Positions 50,062 through 57,717 of a DNA stretch of 64,000 nucleotides are shown one piece after another. The stretch is taken from positions 2,666,001-2,730,000 of the forward strand of contig NZ_CP107853.1 of the NCBI RefSeq assembly GCF_036013525.1, in the 5' to 3' direction. Under the pieces are notes generated by a model, which saw only the letters and a program-made list of their open reading frames with translations, did no database searches and was not told the origin of the DNA. The first letter of the stretch is position 1; each line of letters starts with the position of its first letter. The DNA comes from Nonomuraea sp. NBC_00507 (lineage in GTDB: Bacteria > Actinomycetota > Actinomycetes > Streptosporangiales > Streptosporangiaceae). Made by a program: the position numbers and the translations under genes.

Positions 50062-50547
50062 ATGAGCGAGTCCCAGCATCCCGTTGCGTCTGCGTCTGCG
50101 TCTGCGTCTGCGGGCGGCCCGGTCGGGCCCCTGGGCGTGGTGAGCGCCGCTTACGTGCGCGCCGGCCTGCGCATGGGCGCCCACGCGATCTTGTGGAGCG
50201 TGCTGGCGACCCTCGCCGTGGTGGGCTGCCTGTACGCGGTCGCCGACGGCGAAGTCTGGGTGGCCGTCCTGTGGGCCGTGCCGGCCGCGCCCGTGGCGTT
50301 CGTCTCGGTCAAGCTGTTCCGCCAGGTAGTCCCACACCTGCTTCCGCACCGGTCGAGGCTGGTACGCGAGCTGGCGGCGGGCGGCGGGCCTGAGATGCGC
50401 TTCACGCGGCAGCAGCACTTCGAGGGTGGATTCACCAACGACTATACGGTGACCTTCGCAGATGGCGGAGCCGACAGGATCCGAGCCGGTCTCGGCCAGG
50501 CCGACGCGCTCGAACAAGCGCTTCGGGCCCTCGGCGCCCGCCCCTAG
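50062..50547 (+). CDS. Two-helix membrane protein with Ala-Ser repeat
   Basis: A 161-residue protein of unknown family. Residues 9-17 are (Ala-Ser) repeats encoded by four TCTGCG hexamers. Two membrane helices follow (AHAILWSVLATLAVVGCLYA and VWVAVLWAVPAAPVAFVSVK), then a cytoplasmic domain with FTRQQHFEGGFTNDYTVTFA and ALEQALRALGARP. The layout resembles a YcxB-type protein, which has two helices and a C-terminal beta domain, but that is a guess. GCGAGGAG precedes ATG 50062. The hexamer run is likely to vary in length between strains. Confidence 0.65.
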   Translation: MSESQHPVASASASASAGGPVGPLGVVSAAYVRAGLRMGAHAILWSVLATLAVVGCLYAVADGEVWVAVLWAVPAAPVAFVSVKLFRQVVPHLLPHRSRLVRELAAGGGPEMRFTRQQHFEGGFTNDYTVTFADGGADRIRAGLGQADALEQALRALGARP

Positions 50548-50599
50548 ATGGTGCCGCGTTGGGGCGGTGGGCATGTCGCGTTGCGTTGTCTTCACGCCG

Positions 50600-50920
50600 T
50601 CCAGCCGGGTGCACTGGCATTTGATCACGGCGTGGCCGCCGTGGTGGCGGCGTACGTGCAGGGGCAGGGTGGCGTAGTGACCACCATCGGTGCGCAGCGC
50701 ATCAGCGCGGATGTCGGCGGCGCTGACGCGGACGAACAGGATCTCGGCCGGGCGAGCTCGCGTTCGATCCAATCGACGTTGTCGCAGACCGCGGCGGGCT
50801 CCCACCCGGTGTCGACGAAGACCATGAGGTCCGAGCGAGAGATCTCGCCGAGGGCGGCCAGCACCGCCAAGGTGGTGGACTGAACGCCAACGCCAACGCC
50901 AACGCCGACGTTGAACGCCG
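50600..50920 (-). pseudogene. PAPS-reductase-like (ATP pyrophosphatase) gene, frameshifted
   Basis: Starts FNVGVGVGVGVQSTTLAVLA, then ALGEISRSDLMVFVDTGWEP AAVCDNVDWIERELA, then after a frameshift near 50757 the other frame continues AEILFVRVSAADIRADALR and FATLPLHV-like YATLPLHVRRHH, stopping at KCQCTR. This is the N-terminal half of an actinomycete PP-loop family (usual GVGVQST...DTGWEPxAV). The GV run is expanded by GGCGTT hexamers (50883-50909), the C-terminal half is missing and the frame is broken. Confidence 0.6.
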
Positions 50921-51106
50921 TCAAGGTGCAGCGGGCGGAGATGTCGCGCAGCCGCTCGAGCACCCGCAGCGGTGGCAGCCAGCCCGGCCGTCGTCGCCGT
51001 CGAGGAGGAACCAGGCCGGGGTCATGTGGGGGCTGCCGTTGGCGCGGACGGCAGAGGCTGGCGTCCTTGGCGTGACCGCGTCCGCACCGCCGGGCGGGGG
51101 CGCATG

Positions 51107-51442
51107 TCAGACGGTGACGTCGGCCTCGGGATCCGGCACCGCCATGGCCCAGGTCCCCATGGCCTCCAGGACGTCGCGCAGCCCCTCGCCGAGAGGGGTG
51201 AGCTTGTACACAACGCGCGGCGGGATCTCCGCGTAGGTGGTGCGCGTCACGATGCCGTGCCGCTCGAACTGGCGCAGCCTGCTGGTCAGGGTGTGGGGGC
51301 TGATGCCGGGCAGTGCGTCGCGCAGTTCGGTGAAGCGGTGGGGGCCATGCAGCAGTTCGCGCACGATCAAGGTGGCCCACGGGCCGTTGAGCAGGGTGAG
51401 GAATCGGGCGACACCGCACTCGGGAAGACAGGGATCAGTCAC
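51107..51442 (-). CDS. HxlR-family transcriptional regulator
   Basis: A 111-residue winged-helix regulator: LNGPWATLIVRELLHGPHRF, TELRDALPGISPHTLTSRLR, QFERHGIVTRTTYAEIPPRV, VYKLTPLGEGLRDVLEAMGT WA. The Cys at residues 5 and 9 (DPCLPECGV) may be redox-active; HxlR proteins such as HypR sense oxidants or quinones through one N-terminal Cys. ATG 51442. It is divergent from the NmrA-like reductase, and a perfect inverted repeat lies between the two starts, so it probably represses both. Confidence 0.9.
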   Translation of the reverse strand: MTDPCLPECGVARFLTLLNGPWATLIVRELLHGPHRFTELRDALPGISPHTLTSRLRQFERHGIVTRTTYAEIPPRVVYKLTPLGEGLRDVLEAMGTWAMAVPDPEADVTV

Positions 51443-51459
51443 ATTTCTGACCGTATCCC

Positions 51460-51500
51460 ATTAGTGCAGTTGATGTAACTGATGCATTGTATGCACTAAT
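51460..51500. promoter_or_regulatory. Operator between HxlR and NmrA-like genes
   Basis: ATTAGTGCA at 51460-51468 and TGCACTAAT at 51492-51500 form perfect nine-base arms 23 bases apart; a shorter ATGCATTGTATGCA pair lies inside. Both divergent starts lie within 20 bases of it. Confidence 0.8.
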
Positions 51501-51506
51501 GACGTC

Positions 51507-52349
51507 ATGACCTACGTGATTCACGGCGCCACCGGCGCCCAAGGTGCCCCCGTCGTCGCCGCTCTCGCCGCCGCGGGCAAGTCCGTGACCGCTCTGACCC
51601 GCAACCCGGACGCCGTCGTGGACGGCGCGCGTGTCGTGGCCGCCGGATACTCCTCCACGGAGGAACTGACCGAGGCGTACCGGAGTGCCGACGGGGTGTT
51701 CGTCCACCTGCCGGTGGTCTCCGAAGAAGACCGCCAGACCTACGCGCGCAACATTGTCGCTGCCGTCCGCGAGGCCCGCCCGGCCCGCGTGGTGTTCTCC
51801 ACCAGCGGTTACCCGATCGACCCCACCGGCGACGACGCGGTCTCGGCGCTGGTCAGGGACCTGGCTGACAGCGGGGCGTCCCATGCGGTGATCGCGGCCG
51901 AGCTGTACCTGGAGAACCTGCTCATGCCGTACGTCATCGACACGGTCCGTGAGCAGGGCGCGCTGCCCTACCCGATCCGGGCGGACTTCCCCGTCTCCTG
52001 GGCGTCGCACCTGGACATCGCCGACGTCGCGGTCGCCTTGTTCGAGCGCCCGGACGTCACCGGCGTAGTCTCCGTCGGACAGGACCCGGCGATCACCGGA
52101 CCGGACCTGGCCGAGGCGTTCGGCGCCCACTTCGGCAAGAACGTGGTCTTCGAGCAGATCACCACCGAGCAGTTCCGCACCTCCGTCGCCCCCCTGATCG
52201 GCGAGGGCCCCGCCGCCGACGTGGCCGGGGCTTACGCGGCCATGAGCACGCTCCCGGACCGCTCGATCACGCCTGAGAACTCCGCCCAGAAGCTGCTCGG
52301 CGTCACCCCCCGCACCACCGGGCAGTGGCTGATCGACATCGGCCTCTGA
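51507..52349 (+). CDS. NmrA-like/QorB-type NAD(P)-binding reductase
   Basis: A 280-residue short-chain-dehydrogenase-like protein: YVIHGATGAQGAPVVAALAA with the GATGxxG dinucleotide site, TALTRNPDA, SADGVFVHLPVVSEEDRQTY, VVFSTSGYPIDPTGDD and a QorB-like VSWASHLDIADVAVALFE. No Tyr-Lys catalytic pair of classical SDRs is seen, as expected for NmrA/QorB-type proteins that reduce quinones or sense NADPH. Divergent HxlR regulator, matching known quinone-stress pairs. GTG/ATG start: ATG 51507. Terminated by a perfect 15-base hairpin. Confidence 0.88.
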   Translation: MTYVIHGATGAQGAPVVAALAAAGKSVTALTRNPDAVVDGARVVAAGYSSTEELTEAYRSADGVFVHLPVVSEEDRQTYARNIVAAVREARPARVVFSTSGYPIDPTGDDAVSALVRDLADSGASHAVIAAELYLENLLMPYVIDTVREQGALPYPIRADFPVSWASHLDIADVAVALFERPDVTGVVSVGQDPAITGPDLAEAFGAHFGKNVVFEQITTEQFRTSVAPLIGEGPAADVAGAYAAMSTLPDRSITPENSAQKLLGVTPRTTGQWLIDIGL

Positions 52350-52386
52350 CCGCAACCACTGTCGGCTACGGCCGAGTTAGGCAGGC

Positions 52387-52432
52387 AGGACTTGGCAGGC
52401 CGCCGTACTCGGTGGGTGGCCTGCCAAGTCCT
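52387..52432 (+). terminator. Terminator after the NmrA-like gene
   Basis: AGGACTTGGCAGGCC / GGCCTGCCAAGTCCT, perfect 15-base arms with a 16-base loop, 38 bases after the stop codon. Confidence 0.9.
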
Positions 52433-52494
52433 CGAGAACCGCCGATCGCCCACACCAAGGCCCGCCCGCCCACTTCACCACGCTGAACTTGACA

Positions 52495-52772
52495 GGGAAC
52501 CCAGATGGAAGGCCTACGCGCGAGTGGACGGCAGCGACACCACCCTCCTGAAGCCACCGGGTGATCATGTCATCGTGCAGTCGCTGGCCTGGGCCGACGA
52601 CACGCATCTGATCGCCTGGGCTCAGGACCGCACGACCGGGGACAGCAGCAAGTCCCGCTACCGCCTGGTGCTGGTCGAGGTGACGGGCAAGCAGGAGGTC
52701 ATCCCGCTCACCGGCTGGACCGGCGCGCTCAGCCGTCCCAACTGGAGGCCCGTCCTCACCACCACACCGTGA
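52495..52772 (+). pseudogene. C-terminal fragment of a propeller-like protein
   Basis: Plus-strand frame YARVDGSDTTLLKPPGDHVI, VQSLAWADDTHLIAWAQDRT, SRYRLVLVEVTGKQEVIPLT, GWTGALSRPNWRPVLTTTP then stop. It looks like the last blades of a WD40-like or TolB-like propeller protein from actinomycetes, with the rest missing upstream of the terminator. I cannot name the family further. Confidence 0.45.
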
Positions 52773-52779
52773 TCTGTGG

Positions 52780-52903
52780 CGGCCGGCGGCCGAGCCCCAA
52801 CGCAGGTCGCCACCGGCGCTGCCGTCGACGGTCACAACGCGGGCGACGGCGAACTCCCGCCGTCCTCGGTCCAACGGTGCAGTTCCGCGGCAATGTCCAG
52901 CAC
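52780..52903 (-). pseudogene. XdhC/CoxI-type protein, N-terminal fragment
   Basis: From GTG 52903: VLDIAAELHRWTEDG, then after a one-base shift REFAVARVVTVDGSAGG. This is the start of XdhC family proteins (LxELxxWxxxGxxFALATVVxTxGSAPR). About 40 residues remain. It begins right beside an AbiEii fragment on the same strand. Confidence 0.45.
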
Positions 52904-52924
52904 GGGGGGCTCCCGTGTCTGCTT

Positions 52925-53025
52925 GCACGTAGCTGGTCGCCTTTGAGGATGAAATGCCGGCTGCCGAGAGGGGACAGCGCCAGGCGATAGAGGAACCGTT
53001 CCAGCACGGGTGAGGTCGTCCGGCA
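52925..53025 (-). pseudogene. AbiEii-type toxin fragment, contains 33-base repeat copy 2
   Basis: Minus-strand SPVLERFLYRLALSPLGSRH followed by FILKGDQLRA matches the beginning of AbiEii nucleotidyltransferase toxins (LERFLYRLxxSPxxDRFVLKGxxL). Only about 33 residues persist. Bases 52967-52999 recur exactly at 47808-47840. The adjoining 53030-53123 plus-strand stretch may hold the end of another gene (SVFVAAVGRVLPTLRGHAFT), not recognised. Confidence 0.5.
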
Positions 53026-53123
53026 GCGCACACCTGCCCTGCCCCGCCTGGTCGAGGTCGGGGCATGTTCGGTGTTCGTCGCCGCGGTCGGGCGAGTGCT
53101 GCCGACGCTGCGGGGGCATGCCT

Positions 53124-53585
53124 TCACCGCCGAGGAGAAGGCCGCTGTGAAACAGGGCCTGGCCCGGGTAGGAGCGACCGCCGATTGGAGGGAGGAGGAA
53201 TCCGTGACGCGATCTGGTCGCGAGCATGCCGGCACTCGGCGAAGCTCTGCGGGCAGGCAAGCGCATGCTCGATCAGCTCCTTGGCCGCCTGTGCCTGTGA
53301 GATGCGCTGCTCAAGCTCTTCGACGTGGCGGCGCAGCAGGTCCCGGTGGTCCATCGGGCTGGGGGTGGACAGCAGTGCACGCAGCTCTCCCAGCGTGAAA
53401 CCGGCTTCCTTGCCCATCAGGATCAGCGCCACGTGCTCCAGATCCGCCGATCCGTATGAGCGCTGACCATCGGCACGCCGCGCGGGCTTCAGCAGCCCCA
53501 TGCTCTCCCAGTGCCGCAGCACGTGCGTGGCCAAGCCGAACCGTTGTGCCAGCTCGCCGATGGCCAGCCCCTCGCTTGACTTCAT
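53124..53585 (-). CDS. MerR-family transcriptional regulator
   Basis: A 153-residue regulator with the MerR winged helix: LAIGELAQRFGLATHVLRHW, ESMGLLKPARRADGQRSYGS, ADLEHVALILMGKEAGFTLG, ELRALLSTPS and a coiled-coil dimer helix RRHVEELEQRISQAQAAKEL. The effector part has Cys and His (HALACPQSFAECRHAR), in the place used by metal or redox MerR sensors. ATG 53585. Divergent from the MBL-fold gene starting 27 bases away, so the shared promoter region is very short; it likely controls that gene. Confidence 0.9.
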   Translation of the reverse strand: MKSSEGLAIGELAQRFGLATHVLRHWESMGLLKPARRADGQRSYGSADLEHVALILMGKEAGFTLGELRALLSTPSPMDHRDLLRRHVEELEQRISQAQAAKELIEHALACPQSFAECRHARDQIASRIPPPSNRRSLLPGPGPVSQRPSPRR

Positions 53586-53612
53586 GTGTACATTAACCGG
53601 CACGCTGACGGC

Positions 53613-54365
53613 ATGATCAAGTCATCGATCGCGGTCACCCGCGTGGTCAACTCCTGCGTGCTGCTGGAGCTGGACGGCCGCGCCGTACTCACCGACCCGT
53701 GGTTCACCGAACGGTGGTGGCTGCGCCGTGGAGAGCCACTGGGCCTAGGGATCTGCGACCTGCCCCCGCTCGCCGCCATCGTCGTCACCAACCTGGCCAC
53801 CAACCACTGGGACCTGCGCGGGTTGTGCGCCCTGCCCGCCAAGGACACCACACCCTTGTATGTGCCCACCGCCGGCATGGCGCGCCGCGCGCGGGCACTC
53901 GGCTTCCTGCGGGCAGAGCGCCTGAGTTGGGGACAGACCCGCGACATCGCCCCCGGTGTGTCCATGCGGGTGGTGCCCGCGGGACGGACTCTGATGTGGC
54001 CCAACAACGCCTATGCGTTCGACACCGCAGGTGGCCGGGTGTTCTTCGGCGGTGAGATCGCCGACGTCGCGCTCTTGGAGCGGTACCGCGCCGAGCAGCC
54101 ACCGGTAGACCTCGCTCTGCTGCCGGTCAATGGGTTGCGCCCGCTGTTCGGCCCGCGCCTGGTGATGGGTCCGGCACAGGCCGTTGCCGGGTCGTCGATA
54201 CTTGGCACACGGGTGCTGGTCCCCGTGCACGACGCCCACGGGCGCGACCCGCTCTCGCGGCTGTTCCGCACCAACGGCACCGCCTCGGACGCGGCGCGGC
54301 TGGCCGGCCCGGACCTGCTCGTGGCCGACCTGCCGACCGGTGAACGCTGGGAGCTGCCGTGCTGA
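53613..54365 (+). CDS. MBL-fold protein with degenerate metal site
   Basis: A 250-residue metallo-beta-lactamase-fold protein of the UlaG-like type: SIAVTRVVNSCVLLELDGRA, VLTDPWFTERW, IVVTNLATNHWDLRGLCALP, KDTTPLYVPTAGMARRARAL, AYAFDTAGGRVFFGGEIADV and VLVPVHDAHGRD. Where active family members have (S/T)HxHxDH, this one reads TNLATNHWD, so two or three zinc ligands are missing, and the fourth-strand His/Asp are also altered (FGGEIAD). It may bind substrate without hydrolysis. ATG 53613 chosen by family start. Paired with the divergent MerR regulator. Confidence 0.8.
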   Translation: MIKSSIAVTRVVNSCVLLELDGRAVLTDPWFTERWWLRRGEPLGLGICDLPPLAAIVVTNLATNHWDLRGLCALPAKDTTPLYVPTAGMARRARALGFLRAERLSWGQTRDIAPGVSMRVVPAGRTLMWPNNAYAFDTAGGRVFFGGEIADVALLERYRAEQPPVDLALLPVNGLRPLFGPRLVMGPAQAVAGSSILGTRVLVPVHDAHGRDPLSRLFRTNGTASDAARLAGPDLLVADLPTGERWELPC

Positions 54366-54421
54366 ACGTGTTCCGGCACGGGACTGTGACGCGCATAGAA
54401 CCGCTGCGATGGGGTGCAGGG

Positions 54422-54445
54422 CGTGACGGCCTGCCCTGTCACGCT
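54422..54445. terminator. Short hairpin between convergent genes
   Basis: GCGTGAC and GTCACGC, seven-base arms around ten bases, between the convergent MBL-fold and IclR genes. Overlaps the IclR stop codon region. Confidence 0.45.
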
Positions 54446-55142
54446 AGAGGAGCCGCGATATCTCGGTCGCGGCGCTGAGCACCAGTGGGACGATCGTGCT
54501 CTCATCCCGCACACCGATGGTGACCACGCCCACGCTGGCGTCGGCCGGTCGCCCGGGCGTGGTGATCGGGACGGCGACACCCCACGCCCCGGGCTGCAGC
54601 TCACCCGCGGTGACCGAGTAGCCGGTGACGCGGGCCTCGGCTATCGCCGGGCGCTCGCCCGGGCAGGGCGGGCGGCCGGCCAGGATGGCGATCCCCGAGG
54701 CGCCGCGGTTCGCGGGATGCCGGGTGCCGGCGCGATAGCTGACGTGGATCTGTGAGGCGCGCGGCTCGGCCACTGCGAGCACGACCGCCTGGCTCTCGTC
54801 GATGTCGAGCACCGTGATGAAAGCGGTGGCGTTGCAGGTGTCGGCCAGCACCTGGAGCGCGGAGGCGGCCGCACTGCGGAGCCTGTGCTGCACGGCGGCG
54901 TTGAGCTCGACGATGCCCAGGCCGAGGGTGTAGCGAGTGCCGATCCGTGCGACCAGCCGGTGGTTGCCGAGGGCGGCCAGATGGCGCGAGACGGCGTTGC
55001 GATGTATCCCGGCCAGCTGCGCGAGTTCGTTGATCGTCAAACCGTCCGTATGGTCCCGGAGGATCTCCAGGAGCCGCAGTCCGGTGTCGATCGTCTTCGA
55101 GCCCGCCATGGAGGCGGCCGTCCTGTGTTGCTCCCCGGTCAT
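54444..55142 (-). CDS. IclR-family transcriptional regulator
   Basis: Regulator of 232 residues: N-terminal winged helix LRLLEILRDHTDGLTINELA, QLAGIHRNAVSRHLAALGNH RLVARIGTRYTLGLGIVELN, then the GAF-like IclR effector domain with ADTCNATAFITVLDIDESQA, IHVSYRAGTRHPANRGASGI A and GAWGVAVPITTPG. ATG 55142 overlaps the P450 stop by four bases, so it is translated with the P450 gene and probably controls that operon by sensing its substrate or product. Confidence 0.88.
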   Translation of the reverse strand: MTGEQHRTAASMAGSKTIDTGLRLLEILRDHTDGLTINELAQLAGIHRNAVSRHLAALGNHRLVARIGTRYTLGLGIVELNAAVQHRLRSAAASALQVLADTCNATAFITVLDIDESQAVVLAVAEPRASQIHVSYRAGTRHPANRGASGIAILAGRPPCPGERPAIAEARVTGYSVTAGELQPGAWGVAVPITTPGRPADASVGVVTIGVRDESTIVPLVLSAATEISRLL

Positions 55143-56419
55143 TGGACGCCAAGGCGAGGCACTGGGGTGTAGCACATGGGCAGGTGCTTGATGCCGCCGA
55201 TGAAGTTCGACACCAGCCGGACCGGTGGTCCGGCGAGTTCGACGTCGGGCAGCCGCCACAGCAGTTCCCGGTAGAACACGCGGAGTTGCAGCCGGGCGAA
55301 ACGGGAGCCGAGGCACACGTGCGGGCCGTCCCCGAACGAGATGTGGTCATTGGGTCGGCGTGCGATGTCGAAACGCATCGGGTCAGGGAACTGCCGCTCG
55401 TCGAAGTTGGCGGCACCGTGAAAGACGACGACCTTGTCGCCCGCGGCGATGCGCCGCCCGGCCAGGACTGTGTCGCGTACAGCGGTACGCCGGAAGCTGA
55501 GGACGGGGGGATGCCAGCGCAGCATCTCCTCGATGGCCGAGTCGAGGAGCTCAGGCTGATCGAGCAGCCGACGATGCTGGTCGGGATGGTCGAGCAAGGC
55601 GAGCATCCCGCCGGGCAGGGCCGAACGCACAGTGTCGTTGCCCGCGATGACCAGGACAAAGAAGAACATCGACAGTTCGGGATCGGTGAGACGCTGCCCG
55701 TCCACCTCCGCCGTGGCGAGCGCGGTCATGACGTCGCTTGCCGGATTCCGGCGCTTGTAGGCGGCGAGGGTGTGAGCGTACTCGAACATGTCGGTGAGCA
55801 TGGCCGGGGATCGCGGGTTGGCCGGCTTGCCGTCCGGGCCGTGAACGACTGTCGCGTGCTCAGGGTCCTGGTAGCCGATCACGCGGTTGGTCCACTCCAG
55901 GATCTGGCCGCGGTCGGCGGAGGGGATGCCGAGGAGATCCGCGAGGTTGTGGATCGGGTAGTCGTCGGTCACGTCCACCGGCAGGTCGCACTCGCCTCGC
56001 TCAGCGATCTCGTCGACGAGCAGACGCGCCCGTGCCGCGATGCCGGTCGTGAGACGCTCGATGCGCCCGGCGGTGAACACGCCGGAGACGATCCGCCGGA
56101 GCCGGCCGTGGTCCGGCGGATCGAGGTTGAGCATCGTGCGCCGGATGAACGACAGGTCGGCGGGGTCCGGGTCACGGATCTGGGTGGCGCCGAGCCAGGA
56201 GCTGTACTCGGCCGGCGTGCGTAGCACGCGTACGACGTCCGCATGGCGGGCCACCGCCCAGAACCCGGGGCCTGCCGGCCAGTCACCGACCTCGTGCTCC
56301 TCCTGCCAGTGCACGGGGTCGTGGTCGCGCAGCCAGCGGTACGTCTCATGCGGGATGCCTTGTGTGTAGATGCGCGGGTCGAACACGTTGACCGTCGTCT
56401 TTGTGTCGGTCATGGACAT
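55139..56419 (-). CDS. Cytochrome P450
   Basis: Soluble P450 monooxygenase of 426 residues. Heme-binding loop FGDGPHVCLGSRFARLQL with ligand Cys at about residue 365; I-helix FFFVLVIAGNDTVRSALPGG with the acid-threonine-like pair D-T (AGNDT); K-helix ExxR in SAIEEMLRWHPPV. The N terminus lacks a membrane anchor, as usual for actinomycete P450s. Layout is close to steroid/terpene-type actinomycete P450s (CYP125/268-like), but substrate cannot be told. No ferredoxin gene is near. It forms an operon with IclR downstream and an alpha/beta hydrolase and ATPase gene upstream on the same strand. Confidence 0.93.
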   Translation of the reverse strand: MSMTDTKTTVNVFDPRIYTQGIPHETYRWLRDHDPVHWQEEHEVGDWPAGPGFWAVARHADVVRVLRTPAEYSSWLGATQIRDPDPADLSFIRRTMLNLDPPDHGRLRRIVSGVFTAGRIERLTTGIAARARLLVDEIAERGECDLPVDVTDDYPIHNLADLLGIPSADRGQILEWTNRVIGYQDPEHATVVHGPDGKPANPRSPAMLTDMFEYAHTLAAYKRRNPASDVMTALATAEVDGQRLTDPELSMFFFVLVIAGNDTVRSALPGGMLALLDHPDQHRRLLDQPELLDSAIEEMLRWHPPVLSFRRTAVRDTVLAGRRIAAGDKVVVFHGAANFDERQFPDPMRFDIARRPNDHISFGDGPHVCLGSRFARLQLRVFYRELLWRLPDVELAGPPVRLVSNFIGGIKHLPMCYTPVPRLGVQ

Positions 56420-56434
56420 CCCATCTGGAGATCG

Positions 56435-57199
56435 TCAGGCGGACAGGAAACGTTCGATGGCCGACACCAGGGCCAACGGTGTCTCATCCATCGCGTAGTG
56501 GCCGGCGTCTGCGAATGTCAGCAGCTCGGCGTTCGGGTACCACTGCAGCCACGTACCCCGCATGACGTCGGCGGAAAGCGCGGGGTCGCGCTCACCGGCG
56601 ATGACGAGCACAGGCGTGGCGGCGCCGGCCACCTCGGTGTGGAAGTCGGTGCGCGCCCAGGCGTCCAGGTAGGCCCGGTAGGCGGTCACCGTGGAGTTTC
56701 GCAGTGAGTTGTCCACCATCTCATCGAGCCATGTGCCCGGAAGCCGGTTGCCGGTGGTGAGATCGATGATCGCACGACGGTTGGCGGGCTCCTCGGCGGA
56801 GCCGGAGAACAGCGCCCACCCGTCGTCGTCGAACGGCACGCCGGAGGCCGGCACCGGAGAGATGCCGACGAGCTTGCGGACCCGGCCGGGCGCGTCCAGC
56901 ATCACCCGCTGCATCGCCGTGCCGCCCATGGAGTGACCGACCAGGGAGAAGGTCTCCCAGCCCAGCTTGTCGGCGAGTGCTGTCACGTCGGCGGCGATCT
57001 CGGCGAGGGTGTACTCGCCGGTGAGGTCGCGGGCCTCGCCGTACCCCCGGTAGTCGGGGAAGGCGTAGGTGAAGGCGTCGCCGTCCAGGTAGGGCTGGAT
57101 CTTCCTGAAGGAACCGCGGTCTCCGAACCAGCCGTGCAACGCAATGACGCGGTGCGGCCCGGAGCCGTGGACGTCGTGGGGAAGAACGACGGGGGACAT
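56435..57199 (-). CDS. Alpha/beta hydrolase
   Basis: A 254-residue hydrolase: HRVIALHGWFGDRGSFRKIQ with the oxyanion HGW, YAFPDYRGYGEARDL, the nucleophile elbow FSLVGHSMGGTAMQRVM (Ser about residue 97), acidic residue in VLVIAGERDPALSADVM and His in TFADAGHYAMDETP near the end. All catalytic parts are present. ATG 57199 (SPVVLP) is the family-like start, with GAAGGAGAA upstream. It ends 16 bases before the P450 gene on the same strand, so probably one operon; its substrate may be an ester or lactone related to the P450 pathway. Confidence 0.9.
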   Translation of the reverse strand: MSPVVLPHDVHGSGPHRVIALHGWFGDRGSFRKIQPYLDGDAFTYAFPDYRGYGEARDLTGEYTLAEIAADVTALADKLGWETFSLVGHSMGGTAMQRVMLDAPGRVRKLVGISPVPASGVPFDDDGWALFSGSAEEPANRRAIIDLTTGNRLPGTWLDEMVDNSLRNSTVTAYRAYLDAWARTDFHTEVAGAATPVLVIAGERDPALSADVMRGTWLQWYPNAELLTFADAGHYAMDETPLALVSAIERFLSA

Positions 57200-57240
57200 G
57201 GGGATTCTCCTTCGTGTTCGTGGCGCCGGATGGGGAACGC

Positions 57241-57717
57241 TCAGCGAATGTCCTGCCAGGCGGGCACCTCGCCCGCCCGTCGGGCGTCGCCGAGGCACTC
57301 CAGGCTGAACCAGACGTACTTGCCGGCTTCGTGCGGGACGGCGCCCCACTGGTCGGCCTGCGCCTCCACCAGGAACAGTCCACGCCCGCTTTCGGCGAGG
57401 AAGTCAGGGGCTCGCTGCGTGGGGAGGGTCGGATCGGAGTCGCAGACCGCCAGCCAGACCGTGGTGTTCCCCGCCCGCACGTTGATCCTTATGTCGGAGG
57501 ATCCCCGAGCGGGAGGGGTCGCGTGCTGGACCGCGTTCGTGACCAACTCACTGGTCAGCTCCATGATCGTCGCGTCGGTGGCGGCGCAGAGAGGCAGATC
57601 CCAGGAGGCGAGCATCGCCGACACCCAGCGGCGAGCGATTGATGACGCGATCGGGGAGCAGGGCAGATCGCACCAGCCGGAGAGGCGCCTGCTCGTGAGG
57701 TCGGTGACGACGGTCAT
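57241..57717 (-). CDS. Anti-sigma-factor-like ATP-binding protein (HATPase_c_2)
   Basis: A 158-residue protein of the RsbW/SpoIIAB-like group common in actinomycetes: SSIARRWVSAMLASWDLPLC, DATIMELTSELVTNAVQHAT (N box with Asn), TTVWLAVCDSDPTLP and ESGRGLFLVEAQADQWGAVP (G box). ATG 57717, GTG-free start. The C-terminal part is unlike RsbW in lacking the Ser-kinase proof; many such proteins are orphans. It lies 41 bases before the hydrolase gene on the same strand. Which sigma factor it binds is unknown. Confidence 0.85.
   Translation of the reverse strand: MTVVTDLTSRRLSGWCDLPCSPIASSIARRWVSAMLASWDLPLCAATDATIMELTSELVTNAVQHATPPARGSSDIRINVRAGNTTVWLAVCDSDPTLPTQRAPDFLAESGRGLFLVEAQADQWGAVPHEAGKYVWFSLECLGDARRAGEVPAWQDIR

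Noticed and set aside
50883..50909. Possible CRISPR-like short repeats
   Set aside because: Contiguous hexamers without spacers; simple tandem repeat inside a gene. No CRISPR array is present in the window.
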